DNA of 64,000 bases from Puniceicoccus vermicola. GTDB taxonomy: Bacteria > Verrucomicrobiota > Verrucomicrobiia > Opitutales > Puniceicoccaceae. How positions within the stretch are numbered: position 1 is the stretch's first letter; every line of letters starts with the position of its first letter. Where the stretch lies: contig NZ_JACHVA010000134.1 of the NCBI RefSeq assembly GCF_014230055.1, positions 23,295 through 87,294 on the forward strand. Direction: 5' to 3'. Below, piece by piece: positions 45,471 through 54,950 of the stretch. The notes beneath the pieces are model-generated. The model did no database searches, was not told the origin of the DNA, and saw only the letters and a list, made by a program, of their open reading frames with translations. A program made the translations under genes and the position numbers.

Positions 45471-45598
45471 CTTTTTGGCAGTCTTCTGGCGTAATTGCCG
45501 TTTTGGTTCTCAGCCGTTTCTCCGCCCGGGCCACTGTGGCATTGCCGAGTCCCGCTCCGGGCGTCTATCGTTTTTCATTTTACTGAACTGAGCGCTTT

Positions 45599-46711
45599 AT
45601 GGATTTTACTGTTTTCTACTCTTCCCCGGAAAAAGATGCCGATCTCCTTCACTTTGGAGGTTTTCACGCTCCCGATGCCTTTTTGGCATTTGAGATCGAT
45701 GGCAAGCGCCGGGCGGTTTTGTCTTCGCTGGAATTGAGCCGGGGAGAGCGGGAGAGCCGTTTCGACGAGGTCCTTCCTCTCGAGGAGATTATCGAGGAGT
45801 CCGGCACGGGAGGGGATCTGGCGGAGCGGATTCTCTGGCTTGCCCGCGAATACGGAGCGACCCGGCTGCGTTTGCCGGAGGATTTTCCAGGACGCACTGC
45901 TTTTGCGTTGAAAGAGAAGGGGCAATTTCCTTTGGAGTTTGTGGATCGACCTGTTTGTCGCGACCGGTTGATCAAGTCGGTGGCGGAGCAGGAGGCGATC
46001 CGACGGGTAAACGGCGTGATCTCGGGAGCGTATTCGCAGGTGGAAAAGATTCTCGGGGAATCGACGGTTGAAGGCGGTATTTTAATCCATGAGGGGGCGC
46101 CCCTGACTTCTGAAGCGCTCCGATCGGTGATCGCCGTTCATTGTTTGCGGGAGGGATGCATTGCTGCCGGGACTATTGTTGCGGGAGGCGACCAAGCCTG
46201 TGATCCCCACGAGCAAGGGAGTGGGCCGTTGCCTGCGGGGCAGTTGATCATCGTTGATATTTTCCCCCGGGATGAGCAATCCGGGTTTTTCGGAGACATG
46301 ACCCGGACTTACTTGAAAGGAACTGCCAATTCGGACCAACGCCGCTTGGTCAACGCAGTCAAAGAGGCCCAGGTTCGGGCGATTGAGGGCCTGGAGACGG
46401 GAGTGAATGGAAAGGATATCCACGATGGGGTCACTGCCTATTTCGACTCCCAGGGCTTTACCACCGGACGCAATGAGCGGGGCTATTTCGGGTTTTTCCA
46501 CGGGACCGGGCACGGTTTGGGCCTGGAAATCCACGAGGAACCCCGCGTTTCTCGCACGGATTATCGCTTGGAGGCGGGGATGGTCACCACCGTAGAGCCG
46601 GGCCTCTATTTTCGTGGACTCGGCGGCTGCCGGATCGAGGATGTGGTCTGCATTCGCGAGGGAGGTTCCATTTTTCTCTCCGATCATCCCTACGACTGGG
46701 AGATTGCCTGA
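45599..46711 (+). CDS. M24-family metallopeptidase (Xaa-Pro aminopeptidase-like)
   Basis: A 370-residue cytoplasmic peptidase. The C-terminal pita-bread domain contains the metal ligands in order: Asp in IIVDIFPRD, Asp in FGDMTRTY, His in FFHGTGHGLGLEIHE, Glu in TTVEPGLY and Glu in RIEDVV. The N-terminal creatinase-like domain is ~150 residues. Such enzymes cleave after proline-containing N termini. The gene starts after the A3 array; the heptose genes follow on the same strand. Confidence 0.88.
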   Translation: MDFTVFYSSPEKDADLLHFGGFHAPDAFLAFEIDGKRRAVLSSLELSRGERESRFDEVLPLEEIIEESGTGGDLAERILWLAREYGATRLRLPEDFPGRTAFALKEKGQFPLEFVDRPVCRDRLIKSVAEQEAIRRVNGVISGAYSQVEKILGESTVEGGILIHEGAPLTSEALRSVIAVHCLREGCIAAGTIVAGGDQACDPHEQGSGPLPAGQLIIVDIFPRDEQSGFFGDMTRTYLKGTANSDQRRLVNAVKEAQVRAIEGLETGVNGKDIHDGVTAYFDSQGFTTGRNERGYFGFFHGTGHGLGLEIHEEPRVSRTDYRLEAGMVTTVEPGLYFRGLGGCRIEDVVCIREGGSIFLSDHPYDWEIA

Positions 46712-46748
46712 GTCAGCCAACTTCCTTCTTAATCCTTGAAACCAGCGG

Positions 46749-47813
46749 GTGACGAAATCAAAAGCGCCGCAAGCCCTCGAACCGTTTACGCAAACCATGG
46801 AGATTAGAGAATTACTGGAAAAGATCCGCGGGAGGCGGGTTCTTGTCATCGGAGACATCATGCTCGACCACTACGTGTGGGGCGATGCTTCCCGCATTTC
46901 TCCCGAGGCGCCGGTTCCGGTGGTAGACGTGACGAAGGACTCCTTTGCTGCGGGGGGCGCGGCCAATGTTGCCTTGAATCTGGCCTCTCTGGGCGGCGCT
47001 CCTTCGCTGGCGGGCTGGACTGGCCAGGATGAGGGCGGGGAGCGGCTCGAAGAAATTTTATCGGAAGCTGGCGTGACGCGAATTCCCGGTTTGGTGGGAG
47101 GCGACTGCCAGACCATCCGCAAAACCCGGATCATGGTCCGAAACCAGCAACTTTGCCGAATCGATCGGGAGGGAGGTCCCGAGGATTACCGATTGGATCA
47201 GGGTCCAGCTCTGGAATCACTGGAGTCCGCGATCAATCAGGTCGATGCCGTTCTGCTCTCCGATTACGGAAAGGGGGCCATCTCGGAGGCTTTGATCGCG
47301 TGGGTGGTCGAGAAAACTGAGTCGAAGGGCGTTCCTGTATCGCTCGATCCGAAGCCGCGGCGGCGTCTGCGCTTTTCCGGTCTGGATTTGCTGACTCCTA
47401 ACCGGGCAGAAGCACTCGAGCTGGCCGGGCTCTCGCCGCATCTGCGTGGGGAGTTTCCCGCTGCCGAGGTTTGTGCCCGGATCTGGGAGCGTCATCAGCC
47501 GGGGCATTTGGTCATCACATTGGGTGCGGATGGGATTCTCCTGAGCAGCGATGGGAAACCCGACCGCTTAATCCCCACTTATGCCCGACAGGTGTTCGAT
47601 GTTTCCGGCGCGGGAGATACGGTCATCGCTTCACTTTTATTGGCCCTTTCGGCCGGGGCGGACCTGCCGTCAGCCGCGCGGCTCGCCAACTTGGCGGCCG
47701 GAGTGGTGGTGGGAAAAGTGGGGACCGCGACCGTTTCCAGCGAAGAGATTCTCGAGTACCTCGCCCTGCATCCGGATTTGGCCAATCCCGCCGCCGAAAC
47801 CGTAATGTCGTGA
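46749..47813 (+). CDS. hldA: D-glycero-beta-D-manno-heptose-7-phosphate kinase
   Basis: RfaE domain I kinase of ADP-heptose synthesis for the LPS inner core. PfkB-type features are VLVIGDIMLDHYVWGDASRI, SPEAPVPVVDV, SFAAGGAANVALNLASLGG, and the anion-hole/catalytic block FDVSGAGDTVIASLLLALS. There is no nucleotidyltransferase domain, so it is HldA rather than bifunctional HldE. GTG 46749 or ATG 46797 may be the start; neither has a clear ribosome site. The stop overlaps gmhB (TGATG). Confidence 0.9.
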   Translation: MTKSKAPQALEPFTQTMEIRELLEKIRGRRVLVIGDIMLDHYVWGDASRISPEAPVPVVDVTKDSFAAGGAANVALNLASLGGAPSLAGWTGQDEGGERLEEILSEAGVTRIPGLVGGDCQTIRKTRIMVRNQQLCRIDREGGPEDYRLDQGPALESLESAINQVDAVLLSDYGKGAISEALIAWVVEKTESKGVPVSLDPKPRRRLRFSGLDLLTPNRAEALELAGLSPHLRGEFPAAEVCARIWERHQPGHLVITLGADGILLSSDGKPDRLIPTYARQVFDVSGAGDTVIASLLLALSAGADLPSAARLANLAAGVVVGKVGTATVSSEEILEYLALHPDLANPAAETVMS

Positions 47814-48358
47814 TGGAGCCTGGAAAGAAGGCGGTGTTTTTGGACAGGGATGACACCTTGATCCACAATGTGCCGTATTTGGCGGATCCGTCGAAGGTCG
47901 ATCCGATTCCCGGGGCTTCCGAGGCTTTGCAGCGCTTGCGGGATGCGGGTTACCTACTCTTTCTCTTTACCAATCAGAGCGGGATTGGTCGGGGATATTA
48001 CCAGAGGGCGGACGCGGAGGCCTGTAATCGGGAGACTGAAAAACGGTTGGGACTCTCCCCCGGATTCGAGGGGATTTGCATCGCTCCAGAGTCTCCGGAT
48101 GATCCCGAGCCGGTTTATCGAAAACCCTCTCCACGCTATCTTGAGGAAATGATCAGCCTCCATGGGCTGGATCCGGAACAGGTCTGGATGGTAGGTGACA
48201 AAGAAAGTGACGTGGAGGCGGGGCGGCGGGCCGGGGTGAACAGTGCCCGCATCGGAAAATCACGGGATGCAGAGGGCGACGGCGTTCCGACCTTTGCCTC
48301 GGTCTTGCATTTTACTGACTGGCTCCTTGCCTTGTCGGGAGAAACTACGGAGGACTAA
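47813..48358 (+). CDS. gmhB: D-glycero-D-manno-heptose 1,7-bisphosphate phosphatase
   Basis: A 181-residue HAD phosphatase coupled to hldA. The catalytic motif is AVFLDRDDTLIHN, motif II is FTNQSGIGRGYY, and the motif III/IV region is WMVGDKESDVEAGRRAG. The zinc-binding cysteines of the E. coli enzyme are not visible: the loop reads CIAPESPDDPEPVYRKPSP, so this is a form without them. It gives the heptose-1-phosphate used next in ADP-heptose synthesis. The kinase gene follows after 4 bp. Confidence 0.85.
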   Translation: MEPGKKAVFLDRDDTLIHNVPYLADPSKVDPIPGASEALQRLRDAGYLLFLFTNQSGIGRGYYQRADAEACNRETEKRLGLSPGFEGICIAPESPDDPEPVYRKPSPRYLEEMISLHGLDPEQVWMVGDKESDVEAGRRAGVNSARIGKSRDAEGDGVPTFASVLHFTDWLLALSGETTED

Positions 48359-48362
48359 TTCG

Positions 48363-50081
48363 ATGGCGAGCAATACAGGGGACACGGACAATCGGGGAAT
48401 CGAATCTCTGTACCGGATTAGCAGTCTGGTCGGGGAAACTGAGGATCCACAGGATGCCTTGGAGGTCATTCTTGACGAAATGGTCAGGGTTTTTCGGGCC
48501 AGCAGTGCCTCCGTCGCACTGATTCATCCAGATAGCCGCGAGCTGCGGATCGAGGCGGCCAGTGGACTTCCGATCACGGTAAAGGACTTTCCGCTCAAGC
48601 TGGGAGTCGGGGTGACTGGCTGGGTTGCGCTCCATGGGGAGCCGTTGTTGATTCAAGATACCCGCAATGATCCGCGCTACGTCGCCCTGCGGGAGGACGT
48701 GCTCAGCGAGCTCGCCGTACCGATGGAGGACAAGGGGAGGGTGATCGGTGTCCTCAACCTGGATAGCAACCAACCGAATACCTTTTCAGAGGACGATGTG
48801 CTCCTCCTGCGTCTGCTGACGCGAGAAGCGACGCGGGCGATTCAACAACTCTGGGCGGTGCGGCAATTGCGGGTCACGGCCCGCCAGATGGAGACCCTCT
48901 TGCGGGTTGGCCAATCGATTGTCTCGAAAAAGGATCTGAACACGGTTCTCGATGCGATTGCCTCCGCGACCCGGGATCTGATCGATGCCCGGTTTGCCGC
49001 GATTTTCCTCCTCGACGATTCAGGGGAGTTCCTCGAACTGCACTCAATCCGGGGAGACGGTTGGGATGATCCCTACCAGGAGAAACTCTCCCTCGATGAG
49101 AGTTCGGTGGGGACGGCGATTCGGCACCAACGTCAAGTCGAGGTCCTCGACCTGGCGAGGACGGAAGAGCACCACTTCGTTCCCGTCGTTCAGAAGTTTG
49201 GTCTCATCTCGATGCTGGCGACTCCCTTGTCCTTTGAGAACCAGGGGATTGGGGTGTTGTGTGCTTACACTGATTCCCTTCATCGCTTCAACAATGATGA
49301 GAAAAAGGTGATGAAGGGGCTGGCTAGCCTGGGGGCTGTGGCCATTGAGAATTCACGCCTGTATCGCCGGATTTTCGAGACGGAGGAGTCCCTGAATCGT
49401 AATGATAAATTGACGACACTGGGACTGCTTTCGGCCGAGATTGCTCACGAAATCCGCAATCCTTTGACCGTGATGCAGCTTCTCTTTAAATCGGTGGATT
49501 TTGATTTCGAAGAGGAGGATCCACGCCATGAGGATATCCGCATTATTGGCGAAAAAATTTCCCAACTCGAAGATATTGTCGGCCGGGTTCTCGACTTTGG
49601 GAAGTCAGGAGATGGGATGCGGGGCCGTTTTAAGGTGGAGTCGATTGTTCGCGAGACCCTTCAGCTCGTGCGGATGAAGCTCTTTCAGGCGGATGTGCGA
49701 CTTGTGTATTCCTCTCATCCCGACGTGCGTGAGAGTGAGGTCAACGTCAATAAGGGCCAGATTCAACAGGCCTTGCTGAATCTCATCATCAACGCGGTCG
49801 ACGCCATGACCGGAGGCGGAGAGATTCGGATTCGTCTCGATCCCGAAGAGGGGAATCGCGTGAGAATCTCGATTGCCGACACCGGTTGCGGAATCGACCC
49901 GGAAATCGGCGACCGAATCTTTGAGTCTTTCCTCACCGGACGGAAAAACGGATCCGGACTGGGCCTCTCCATTGCCAAACGAATTGTTCGCTCTCATCGG
50001 GGGGATATCCATCTCTCCTGGACCGGGGCCAGCGGCACCTGTTTCGAGCTCTGGCTTCCCCTGTTGCACGGCGGGAATTGA
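48363..50081 (+). CDS. Soluble GAF-GAF sensor histidine kinase
   Basis: A 572-residue kinase with no membrane segments. The first GAF domain covers about 20-165 (FRASSASVALIHPDS, VGVTGWVALHGEPLLIQDTR, GRVIGVLNLDS), the second about 185-345. The phospho-acceptor block is LSAEIAHEIRNPLTVMQLLF; the ATPase has LLNLIINAVDAMTGGG, ADTGCGIDP and GSGLGLSIAKRIV. It resembles NtrB-like cytosolic kinases. It starts 4 bp after gmhB. No regulator is adjacent; the phosphate operon follows beyond a repeat array, and a functional link is not shown. Confidence 0.9.
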   Translation: MASNTGDTDNRGIESLYRISSLVGETEDPQDALEVILDEMVRVFRASSASVALIHPDSRELRIEAASGLPITVKDFPLKLGVGVTGWVALHGEPLLIQDTRNDPRYVALREDVLSELAVPMEDKGRVIGVLNLDSNQPNTFSEDDVLLLRLLTREATRAIQQLWAVRQLRVTARQMETLLRVGQSIVSKKDLNTVLDAIASATRDLIDARFAAIFLLDDSGEFLELHSIRGDGWDDPYQEKLSLDESSVGTAIRHQRQVEVLDLARTEEHHFVPVVQKFGLISMLATPLSFENQGIGVLCAYTDSLHRFNNDEKKVMKGLASLGAVAIENSRLYRRIFETEESLNRNDKLTTLGLLSAEIAHEIRNPLTVMQLLFKSVDFDFEEEDPRHEDIRIIGEKISQLEDIVGRVLDFGKSGDGMRGRFKVESIVRETLQLVRMKLFQADVRLVYSSHPDVRESEVNVNKGQIQQALLNLIINAVDAMTGGGEIRIRLDPEEGNRVRISIADTGCGIDPEIGDRIFESFLTGRKNGSGLGLSIAKRIVRSHRGDIHLSWTGASGTCFELWLPLLHGGN

Positions 50082-50119
50082 TCCAGGAAGAGCCGGAGGT
50101 CGCGTTCTGGGGAGGTCGT

Positions 50120-50620
50120 CGCGCAGCTAAGGCTGAGCGGGTACACAAATGTGTGGTACGGGGAGTAGGGCAGTAGCTTTAGCTGCGCCCACGGTGCCTC
50201 TCCGCCGAGATGCAGGGTTTATAGAGGAATCGATTGGAGGAGAGCGGTTCGGGCACTCTGGAATCTGGAGAGGGTGTGTAGCGTTTAGACACAGGCTGGC
50301 AGCCTGTGGTACGGGGAGTAGGGCAGTAGCTTCAGCTGCGCCCACGGTGCCCCTCCGCCGAGATGCAGGGTCTACAGAGGAATCGATTGGAGGAGAGCGG
50401 TTCGGGCACTCTGGAATCTGGAGAGGGTGTGTAGCGTTTAGACACAGGCTGGCAGCCTGTGGTACGGGGAGTAGGGCCGCAGCTTCAGCTGCGCCCACGG
50501 TGCCCCTCCGCCGAGATGCAGGGTTTATAGAGGAATCGATTGGAGGAGAGCGGTTCGGGCACTCTGGAATTTGGAGAGGGTGTGTAGTGTTTGGACACAG
50601 GCTGGCAGCCTGTGGTACGG
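50120..50620. repeat. Array C, ~153-bp period, three units, with B half-sites
   Basis: The phrase GTGGTACGGG(GA)GTAGGGC recurs near 50154, 50306 and 50459, and ends near 50612. Each unit holds a B-type half (CAGCTTCAGCTGCGCCC) and the palindrome ACAGGCTGGCAGCCTGT. A right-type B half (GCGCAGCTAAGGCTGAGCGG) precedes the array at 50121. Because 153 is a multiple of three, both strands stay open, which produces spurious reading frames. The gap 50082-50798 contains this array and the phosphate promoter region. Confidence 0.9.
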
Positions 50621-50673
50621 GAAATCTCCGCGCTTCGGCTTCGGGATGTGCGCATTCTTTGCCCTGCAAAATT

Positions 50674-50693
50674 CTGTTACGGCAATGTAACAG
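50674..50693 (+). promoter_or_regulatory. Candidate Pho box upstream of pstS
   Basis: CTGTTAC at 50674-50680 and ATGTAAC at 50685-50691 are spaced by 4 bp, the 11-bp period of PhoB sites (CTGTCAT-like repeats). The same stretch is also a perfect inverted repeat (CTGTTAC ... GTAACAG). It lies ~105 bp before the pstS start. Only two half-sites are clear, and divergence from the E. coli consensus is considerable. Confidence 0.4.
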
Positions 50694-50798
50694 ACGAGAG
50701 GCTGTTTGCCCTTGTGAGAAGATGTCAGGAAGTGAATCAATGGGGACGGCTGATCGATTTCAGCTTCACTGATACTCAAAACCAAAATCAGACAACGA

Positions 50799-51608
50799 AT
50801 GAACCAGAAATTAAAATTCCTCAGCTCCATCGGACTGGCGACAGGGCTCGCTCTTTCCTCAGCTGTAGCCGATACTATCGTCATCAAGGGATCCGACACA
50901 CTCGGTGCCAAGATGGTTCCGCAGATCGCGGAAGCCTTCAAGGCTCAGAACCCTTCCATTGACTTCGCCATCGCCGCTGAAGGTTCCTCCACTGGAGTGG
51001 CTGCCATCATCGACGGCACCGCCGAAATCGGCATGTCGAGCCGCGACGTCAAGGATTCGGAAATGGCCAAGGCGGAAGCTAATGGTGTTCACATCATGAA
51101 GACCACCGTGGCTCTCGACGGTATCGGCGTCATTGTTAACGAGTCGAACCCGATCACCGAAATTAGCCTCGACCAAGTCGAAGCGATCTTCACCGGCGAC
51201 GTCTCTGACTGGGCTTCCATGACCGGTAAGCCAGGCCAGATCTCCTGCTACACTCGTAACACTTCCTCCGGAACTTACGCGGTCTTCAAGCAGTTGGCTA
51301 TGGACGGTCGTGAATACGCCGTGAATTCCCAAAAGATGGCCGGTAACGAGCAAATCGCTTCCGAAGTCGCCAACAACCCGAATGGCGTTGGCTATGTCGG
51401 TCTTGCTTACATCGACACTCCAGGGGTGAAGGTCGTTCCGGTTAACGGCATGGCTCCCGACAACCCAAAGTATCCTTTGGCTCGTCCTCTTTACTACCTG
51501 ACCAACGGTTTCCCAACCGACGCTGACGTTGCGAAGTTCATCAACTTCACACTCAGCCTCGCCGGTCAGCAGATCGTCAAGAAGGTTGACTTCATTCCCG
51601 TCAAGTAA
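50799..51608 (+). CDS. pstS: Phosphate ABC transporter substrate-binding protein
   Basis: A 269-residue periplasmic protein with a signal peptide ending near SSAVA. The phosphate-binding segments are visible: [40 protein letters not shown] with MSSRDV, and [16 protein letters not shown]. It delivers phosphate to PstCAB. It is the first gene of the pst operon and is followed by a hairpin that may give it higher expression than the permease genes. Confidence 0.93.
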   Translation: MNQKLKFLSSIGLATGLALSSAVADTIVIKGSDTLGAKMVPQIAEAFKAQNPSIDFAIAAEGSSTGVAAIIDGTAEIGMSSRDVKDSEMAKAEANGVHIMKTTVALDGIGVIVNESNPITEISLDQVEAIFTGDVSDWASMTGKPGQISCYTRNTSSGTYAVFKQLAMDGREYAVNSQKMAGNEQIASEVANNPNGVGYVGLAYIDTPGVKVVPVNGMAPDNPKYPLARPLYYLTNGFPTDADVAKFINFTLSLAGQQIVKKVDFIPVK

Positions 51609-51633
51609 GGGATAGAAGACTTCTTCTCTCTTT

Positions 51634-51671
51634 GGAGGACCGCGGGTCCATTCTCGTGGTCCTCCTTTTTT
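51634..51671 (+). terminator. Terminator or attenuator between pstS and pstC
   Basis: GGAGGACC (51634-51641) pairs with GGTCCTCC (51658-51665) and is followed by six T. Inside the pst operon this would act as partial termination, leaving pstS as the most abundant message. Confidence 0.8.
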
Positions 51672-51740
51672 CTTCGATCCAACCATTTCCCAATCTAATT
51701 TCGCATCTCCAACGGAGAGCATTTCAACTGGACTCCTTTC

Positions 51741-53315
51741 ATGGGTGACAAGAAGAGCGAATTTTCCGGCAAATCGCTGAGTCGATCGAATCGGTTCCAA
51801 ATGATGGGGCTCAATTCGGGCGACTTCATCCGATACTTTTTCGGAGGCAATGCATTTGTCGCACTGCTGATTCTCGGCTTGATTACGATCTTTCTCTTCA
51901 AGGAAGGAGCAGGGTTCTTCGGGCAATATCGCGAAGACCTGAAGGTCTACCAACGGGCAGGCCTGCAATATGTCGATATTATCGGCGAACAGACGGGGGA
52001 CTACATCGCCCTCAAACAATTTTACGACAAGATCCGGAACGATCAAATCGCGATCTACTACGATGAGGGTAAAGAGTTTGCCGAGATCAAGGAGAAGCTG
52101 GCGGACGAGTTTACGTTCGGGCAGGAATTCTCTGCAGCGGGTCGTCCCCTCGAGCGCTTGCTCTCGGAGATGCGGACGATCGCTAAGGTGACGAAGGATG
52201 ATTACTACGCGAATAAGTCGAATCTGGAGCGACGCAACAACCTGATCGCAGCCGGAAAAGAGGATCTGGCGCAAAATATTCCGATCACCGATTTTACCGA
52301 GGAATACTGGCGCGAACGGGTCGCTCCGCTGAAGGCCAAGTTTGACGAATACCTGGCCATCACCTCGGAGATGGAGGTGCAATTGGCCGAGCTGGAAGGG
52401 GAGGTCCCCGATGCGACGATTGAGAAGTTCGAAAAGGATGTGAAGCGCTTCCGGACTCTCTTGCCAAAGTTTGTCGAGCAATACCCGGTCTATGTGGAAA
52501 AACTGCAGAACTGGGAACAATTTGAGCCGGTGCCGATGTATCGTTCCGTTTTTGCCTTCCTTTTTGGCAAGCGTTGGTTGACGGGGACGAGTTGGCAGGA
52601 GTTTTACGGGATTCTTCCGCTTCTATCGGGATCGTTTCTGATCGCCGTGATCGCGATCGCGATTTCGGTTCCTTTCAGTGTGGGGGCGGCCATTTACGTC
52701 AATCAAATCGCCACCAAGAAAGAGCAGAATTTTATCAAACCGTATATCGAGTTCATTGAGGCACTGCCCTCGATCGTCCTTGGTTTTTTCGGAATCGTGG
52801 TTTTCGGGGAGGTGCTGCAGAATCTTTTGGGGCTCGAGCAACGCTTGAATGCCTTCGTCGCCGGGGTTCTCTTGGCCCTGATGGCGGTGCCGACCATTTT
52901 CACACTCACTGAAGATGCCATCAACAACGTCCCACGAGCGTTCAAGGAATCCTCCTTTGCGATGGGGGCGACCTCCTTGCAAACGACGATCCGGGTCATC
53001 GTTCCGACTGCACTCTCCGGGATCATCTCGGCCTGCCTGCTTGGATTTGGACGAGTGATCGGTGAGACCATGGTGGTGCTTCTGGTCGCGGGGAATCGAA
53101 TCAAAATTCCGGATTTGGGCCTCGGCCCGGCCGTGATCTTTGAGCCGGTTCATACGATGACAGGAATTATCGCCCAAGAGCTTCCGGAAGTGGTGAACGG
53201 AAGCCTCCACTACCGTGCTTTGTTCATGGTGGGGATCGTGCTCTTCTTTATCGCTCTTTTAATTAACTTTATCGCCCAAAAAGTGGTGAAACGCTTCAAA
53301 GTCTCGGCTGACTGA
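51741..53315 (+). CDS. pstC: Phosphate ABC transporter permease PstC, enlarged
   Basis: A 524-residue inner-membrane permease. After the first helix (AFVALLILGLITIFLFKEGA) comes an extracytoplasmic insert of ~210 residues, largely charged and helical (FAEIKEKLADEF, ATIEKFEKDVKRFRTLLPKF). The canonical permease core follows: LPLLSGSFLIAVIAIAISVP, EALPSIVLGFFGIVVFGE, and the ATPase-contact loop FKESSFAMGATSLQTTIRVI. E. coli PstC is ~319 residues, so the insert accounts for the difference. It is 132 bp downstream of pstS. Confidence 0.92.
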   Translation: MGDKKSEFSGKSLSRSNRFQMMGLNSGDFIRYFFGGNAFVALLILGLITIFLFKEGAGFFGQYREDLKVYQRAGLQYVDIIGEQTGDYIALKQFYDKIRNDQIAIYYDEGKEFAEIKEKLADEFTFGQEFSAAGRPLERLLSEMRTIAKVTKDDYYANKSNLERRNNLIAAGKEDLAQNIPITDFTEEYWRERVAPLKAKFDEYLAITSEMEVQLAELEGEVPDATIEKFEKDVKRFRTLLPKFVEQYPVYVEKLQNWEQFEPVPMYRSVFAFLFGKRWLTGTSWQEFYGILPLLSGSFLIAVIAIAISVPFSVGAAIYVNQIATKKEQNFIKPYIEFIEALPSIVLGFFGIVVFGEVLQNLLGLEQRLNAFVAGVLLALMAVPTIFTLTEDAINNVPRAFKESSFAMGATSLQTTIRVIVPTALSGIISACLLGFGRVIGETMVVLLVAGNRIKIPDLGLGPAVIFEPVHTMTGIIAQELPEVVNGSLHYRALFMVGIVLFFIALLINFIAQKVVKRFKVSAD

Positions 53316-53344
53316 GGAATGACTTGCGGATTGAGGAACTATCC

Positions 53345-54904
53345 ATGAACGACTCTTCTACAGAAAAAGATAAGGTGAAGAACTCGCCCTTTGGGCGGCG
53401 TCCCACCCGGGCAAAGACGATTCAGGCGGTCTCCTTCTGGGGATTTCGCGCGATCACATACGGGATCGTCATTTTCGCCACCTACATTTTCGCCGATATC
53501 ACCTGGAACGGCTCCAAGACGGTGTTCAAGTCGAGCTTTCCTTTCGTCAACACCGAGTTCTTTACCGGGTTTCCGGAGACGCTGTATGTCTTTGATTGGT
53601 ATACGGTCGAAACGGATCAGGGCATGGAGGAAATGTCCGGCGAGCAGCTCAGTAAGGCGGTTCGTGATGAAAACCGGGCCATTTCTCAGATCGACTACCA
53701 TCATGGTAAGTTTGTCTTTCTCTTCAACTATCAGGAGCAGGCACCGATGGCTCCGGCGGAGTTCTCTAGCTTCCTGAAAGAGCAGGGGGTCAATCTCCAG
53801 ATCAAATCCTACGAGGAGCTGGAAATGGCTTCCACGACTTTCGACGATTGGCGCCGGGAGAAGGGGATCCCGCTGGACGACTATGTCGGGGCGGAGAACT
53901 ATGCCTACTCGGGCGGAGGGATTCTTCCAAACATCGTCGGGACCTTTATGTTGACCATTGGAGCGGTTCTCATCGCTCTGGTGCTCGGCACCTTCGCCGC
54001 CATCTTCCTGAGCGAATACTCCAGACCGGGTCGGATGCTCAGCACGATCCGCCTCTCAATCCTCAACTTGGCTGGTGTTCCCTCGATCGTATTCGGGATC
54101 TTCGGTTTTGGGGCCTTCGTCTTAACCGCGCCGGTCTTTACGGATGCACCCAGTGAGGATACGCTGATGAGTATGGGCACTCCCATCAAGAACGTGGAGA
54201 CCGTTTCCATCGTTCCGCGTGATAAGGCCGAGCACTACGATGGTAAGGCTGTTCTGGAAAGGAATCCCGACGCCGAGGAGTTTGCTGTGACTACCGAACG
54301 TTGGAAGCTTTTTGGCATTCCTCTCCCCGGGAAGGAGTTCATCTCGATGACGCCCGCCTCGGAGAAAACAACGGCGAAGACCGAGGTCGTGAGTCCCGTA
54401 GTCTTCAGTTTTCAAGGGTGGAACGTCTCCTTGATGGCGGGTGCGTTTACATTGGCCTTCATGGTCCTTCCGGTAATTATCGCCGCGAGTGAGGAATCGT
54501 TGCGGGCCATCCCCAAAGGATTCCGGGAAGGCTCCTTGGCTCTCGGGGCGACGAAGTGGACCTCTATCCGGACCAACGTCCTGCCTTATGCCATGCCGGG
54601 AATTCTGACTTCCTCGATTCTGGGGATTACCCGGGTCGCCGGGGAAACCGCTCCGATCATGTTCACGGCGGCCTACGCCTCCGCTCCCGGGATGCCTTGG
54701 GATAGTGGCTTCTGGAATATGTTTATGCAGCCGGTCATGGCTCTCCCGTATCACATCTATGTGGTGAGCTTGAAGATTCCACAGAATGAATACACCGAGA
54801 AAATGCAGTATGGGACGGCCTTCGTCTTTATGATCATCGTCGGGCTCATTGCATTTGCGTCGATCATCCTTCGAGTCCGTGCCCGCAAGAAATACCAGTG
54901 GTAA
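53345..54904 (+). CDS. pstA: Phosphate ABC transporter permease PstA, enlarged
   Basis: A 519-residue permease starting at ATG 53345 (TTG 53324 also in frame). After the first helix (AITYGIVIFATYIFADITW) there is a ~130-residue extracytoplasmic insert. A second insert of ~100 residues sits between later helices (around VSIVPRDKAEHYDGKAVLER). The core is normal: GTFMLTIGAVLIALVLGTFA, GVPSIVFGIFGFGAFV, and the contact loop FREGSLALGATKWTSIRTNV. E. coli PstA has ~296 residues. The gene follows pstC by 29 bp. Confidence 0.92.
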   Translation: MNDSSTEKDKVKNSPFGRRPTRAKTIQAVSFWGFRAITYGIVIFATYIFADITWNGSKTVFKSSFPFVNTEFFTGFPETLYVFDWYTVETDQGMEEMSGEQLSKAVRDENRAISQIDYHHGKFVFLFNYQEQAPMAPAEFSSFLKEQGVNLQIKSYEELEMASTTFDDWRREKGIPLDDYVGAENYAYSGGGILPNIVGTFMLTIGAVLIALVLGTFAAIFLSEYSRPGRMLSTIRLSILNLAGVPSIVFGIFGFGAFVLTAPVFTDAPSEDTLMSMGTPIKNVETVSIVPRDKAEHYDGKAVLERNPDAEEFAVTTERWKLFGIPLPGKEFISMTPASEKTTAKTEVVSPVVFSFQGWNVSLMAGAFTLAFMVLPVIIAASEESLRAIPKGFREGSLALGATKWTSIRTNVLPYAMPGILTSSILGITRVAGETAPIMFTAAYASAPGMPWDSGFWNMFMQPVMALPYHIYVVSLKIPQNEYTEKMQYGTAFVFMIIVGLIAFASIILRVRARKKYQW

Positions 54905-54950
54905 TCCTGAACGCCGCTATACTGATTGATAACCTTTGATTTGATTCACC

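Noticed and set aside
44908..45534. Minus-strand frame across array A3
   Set aside because: Product of the 126-bp repeat; no credible start, signal or family.
50127..50772. Long open frames on both strands across the C array with a 51-residue repeat
   Set aside because: The frames exist because the 153-bp repeat unit is a multiple of three; both strands are open equally and no ribosome site or known fold supports them.
50859..52520. 553-residue minus-strand frame opposite pstS and pstC
   Set aside because: Antisense shadow spanning two confident genes and their terminator.
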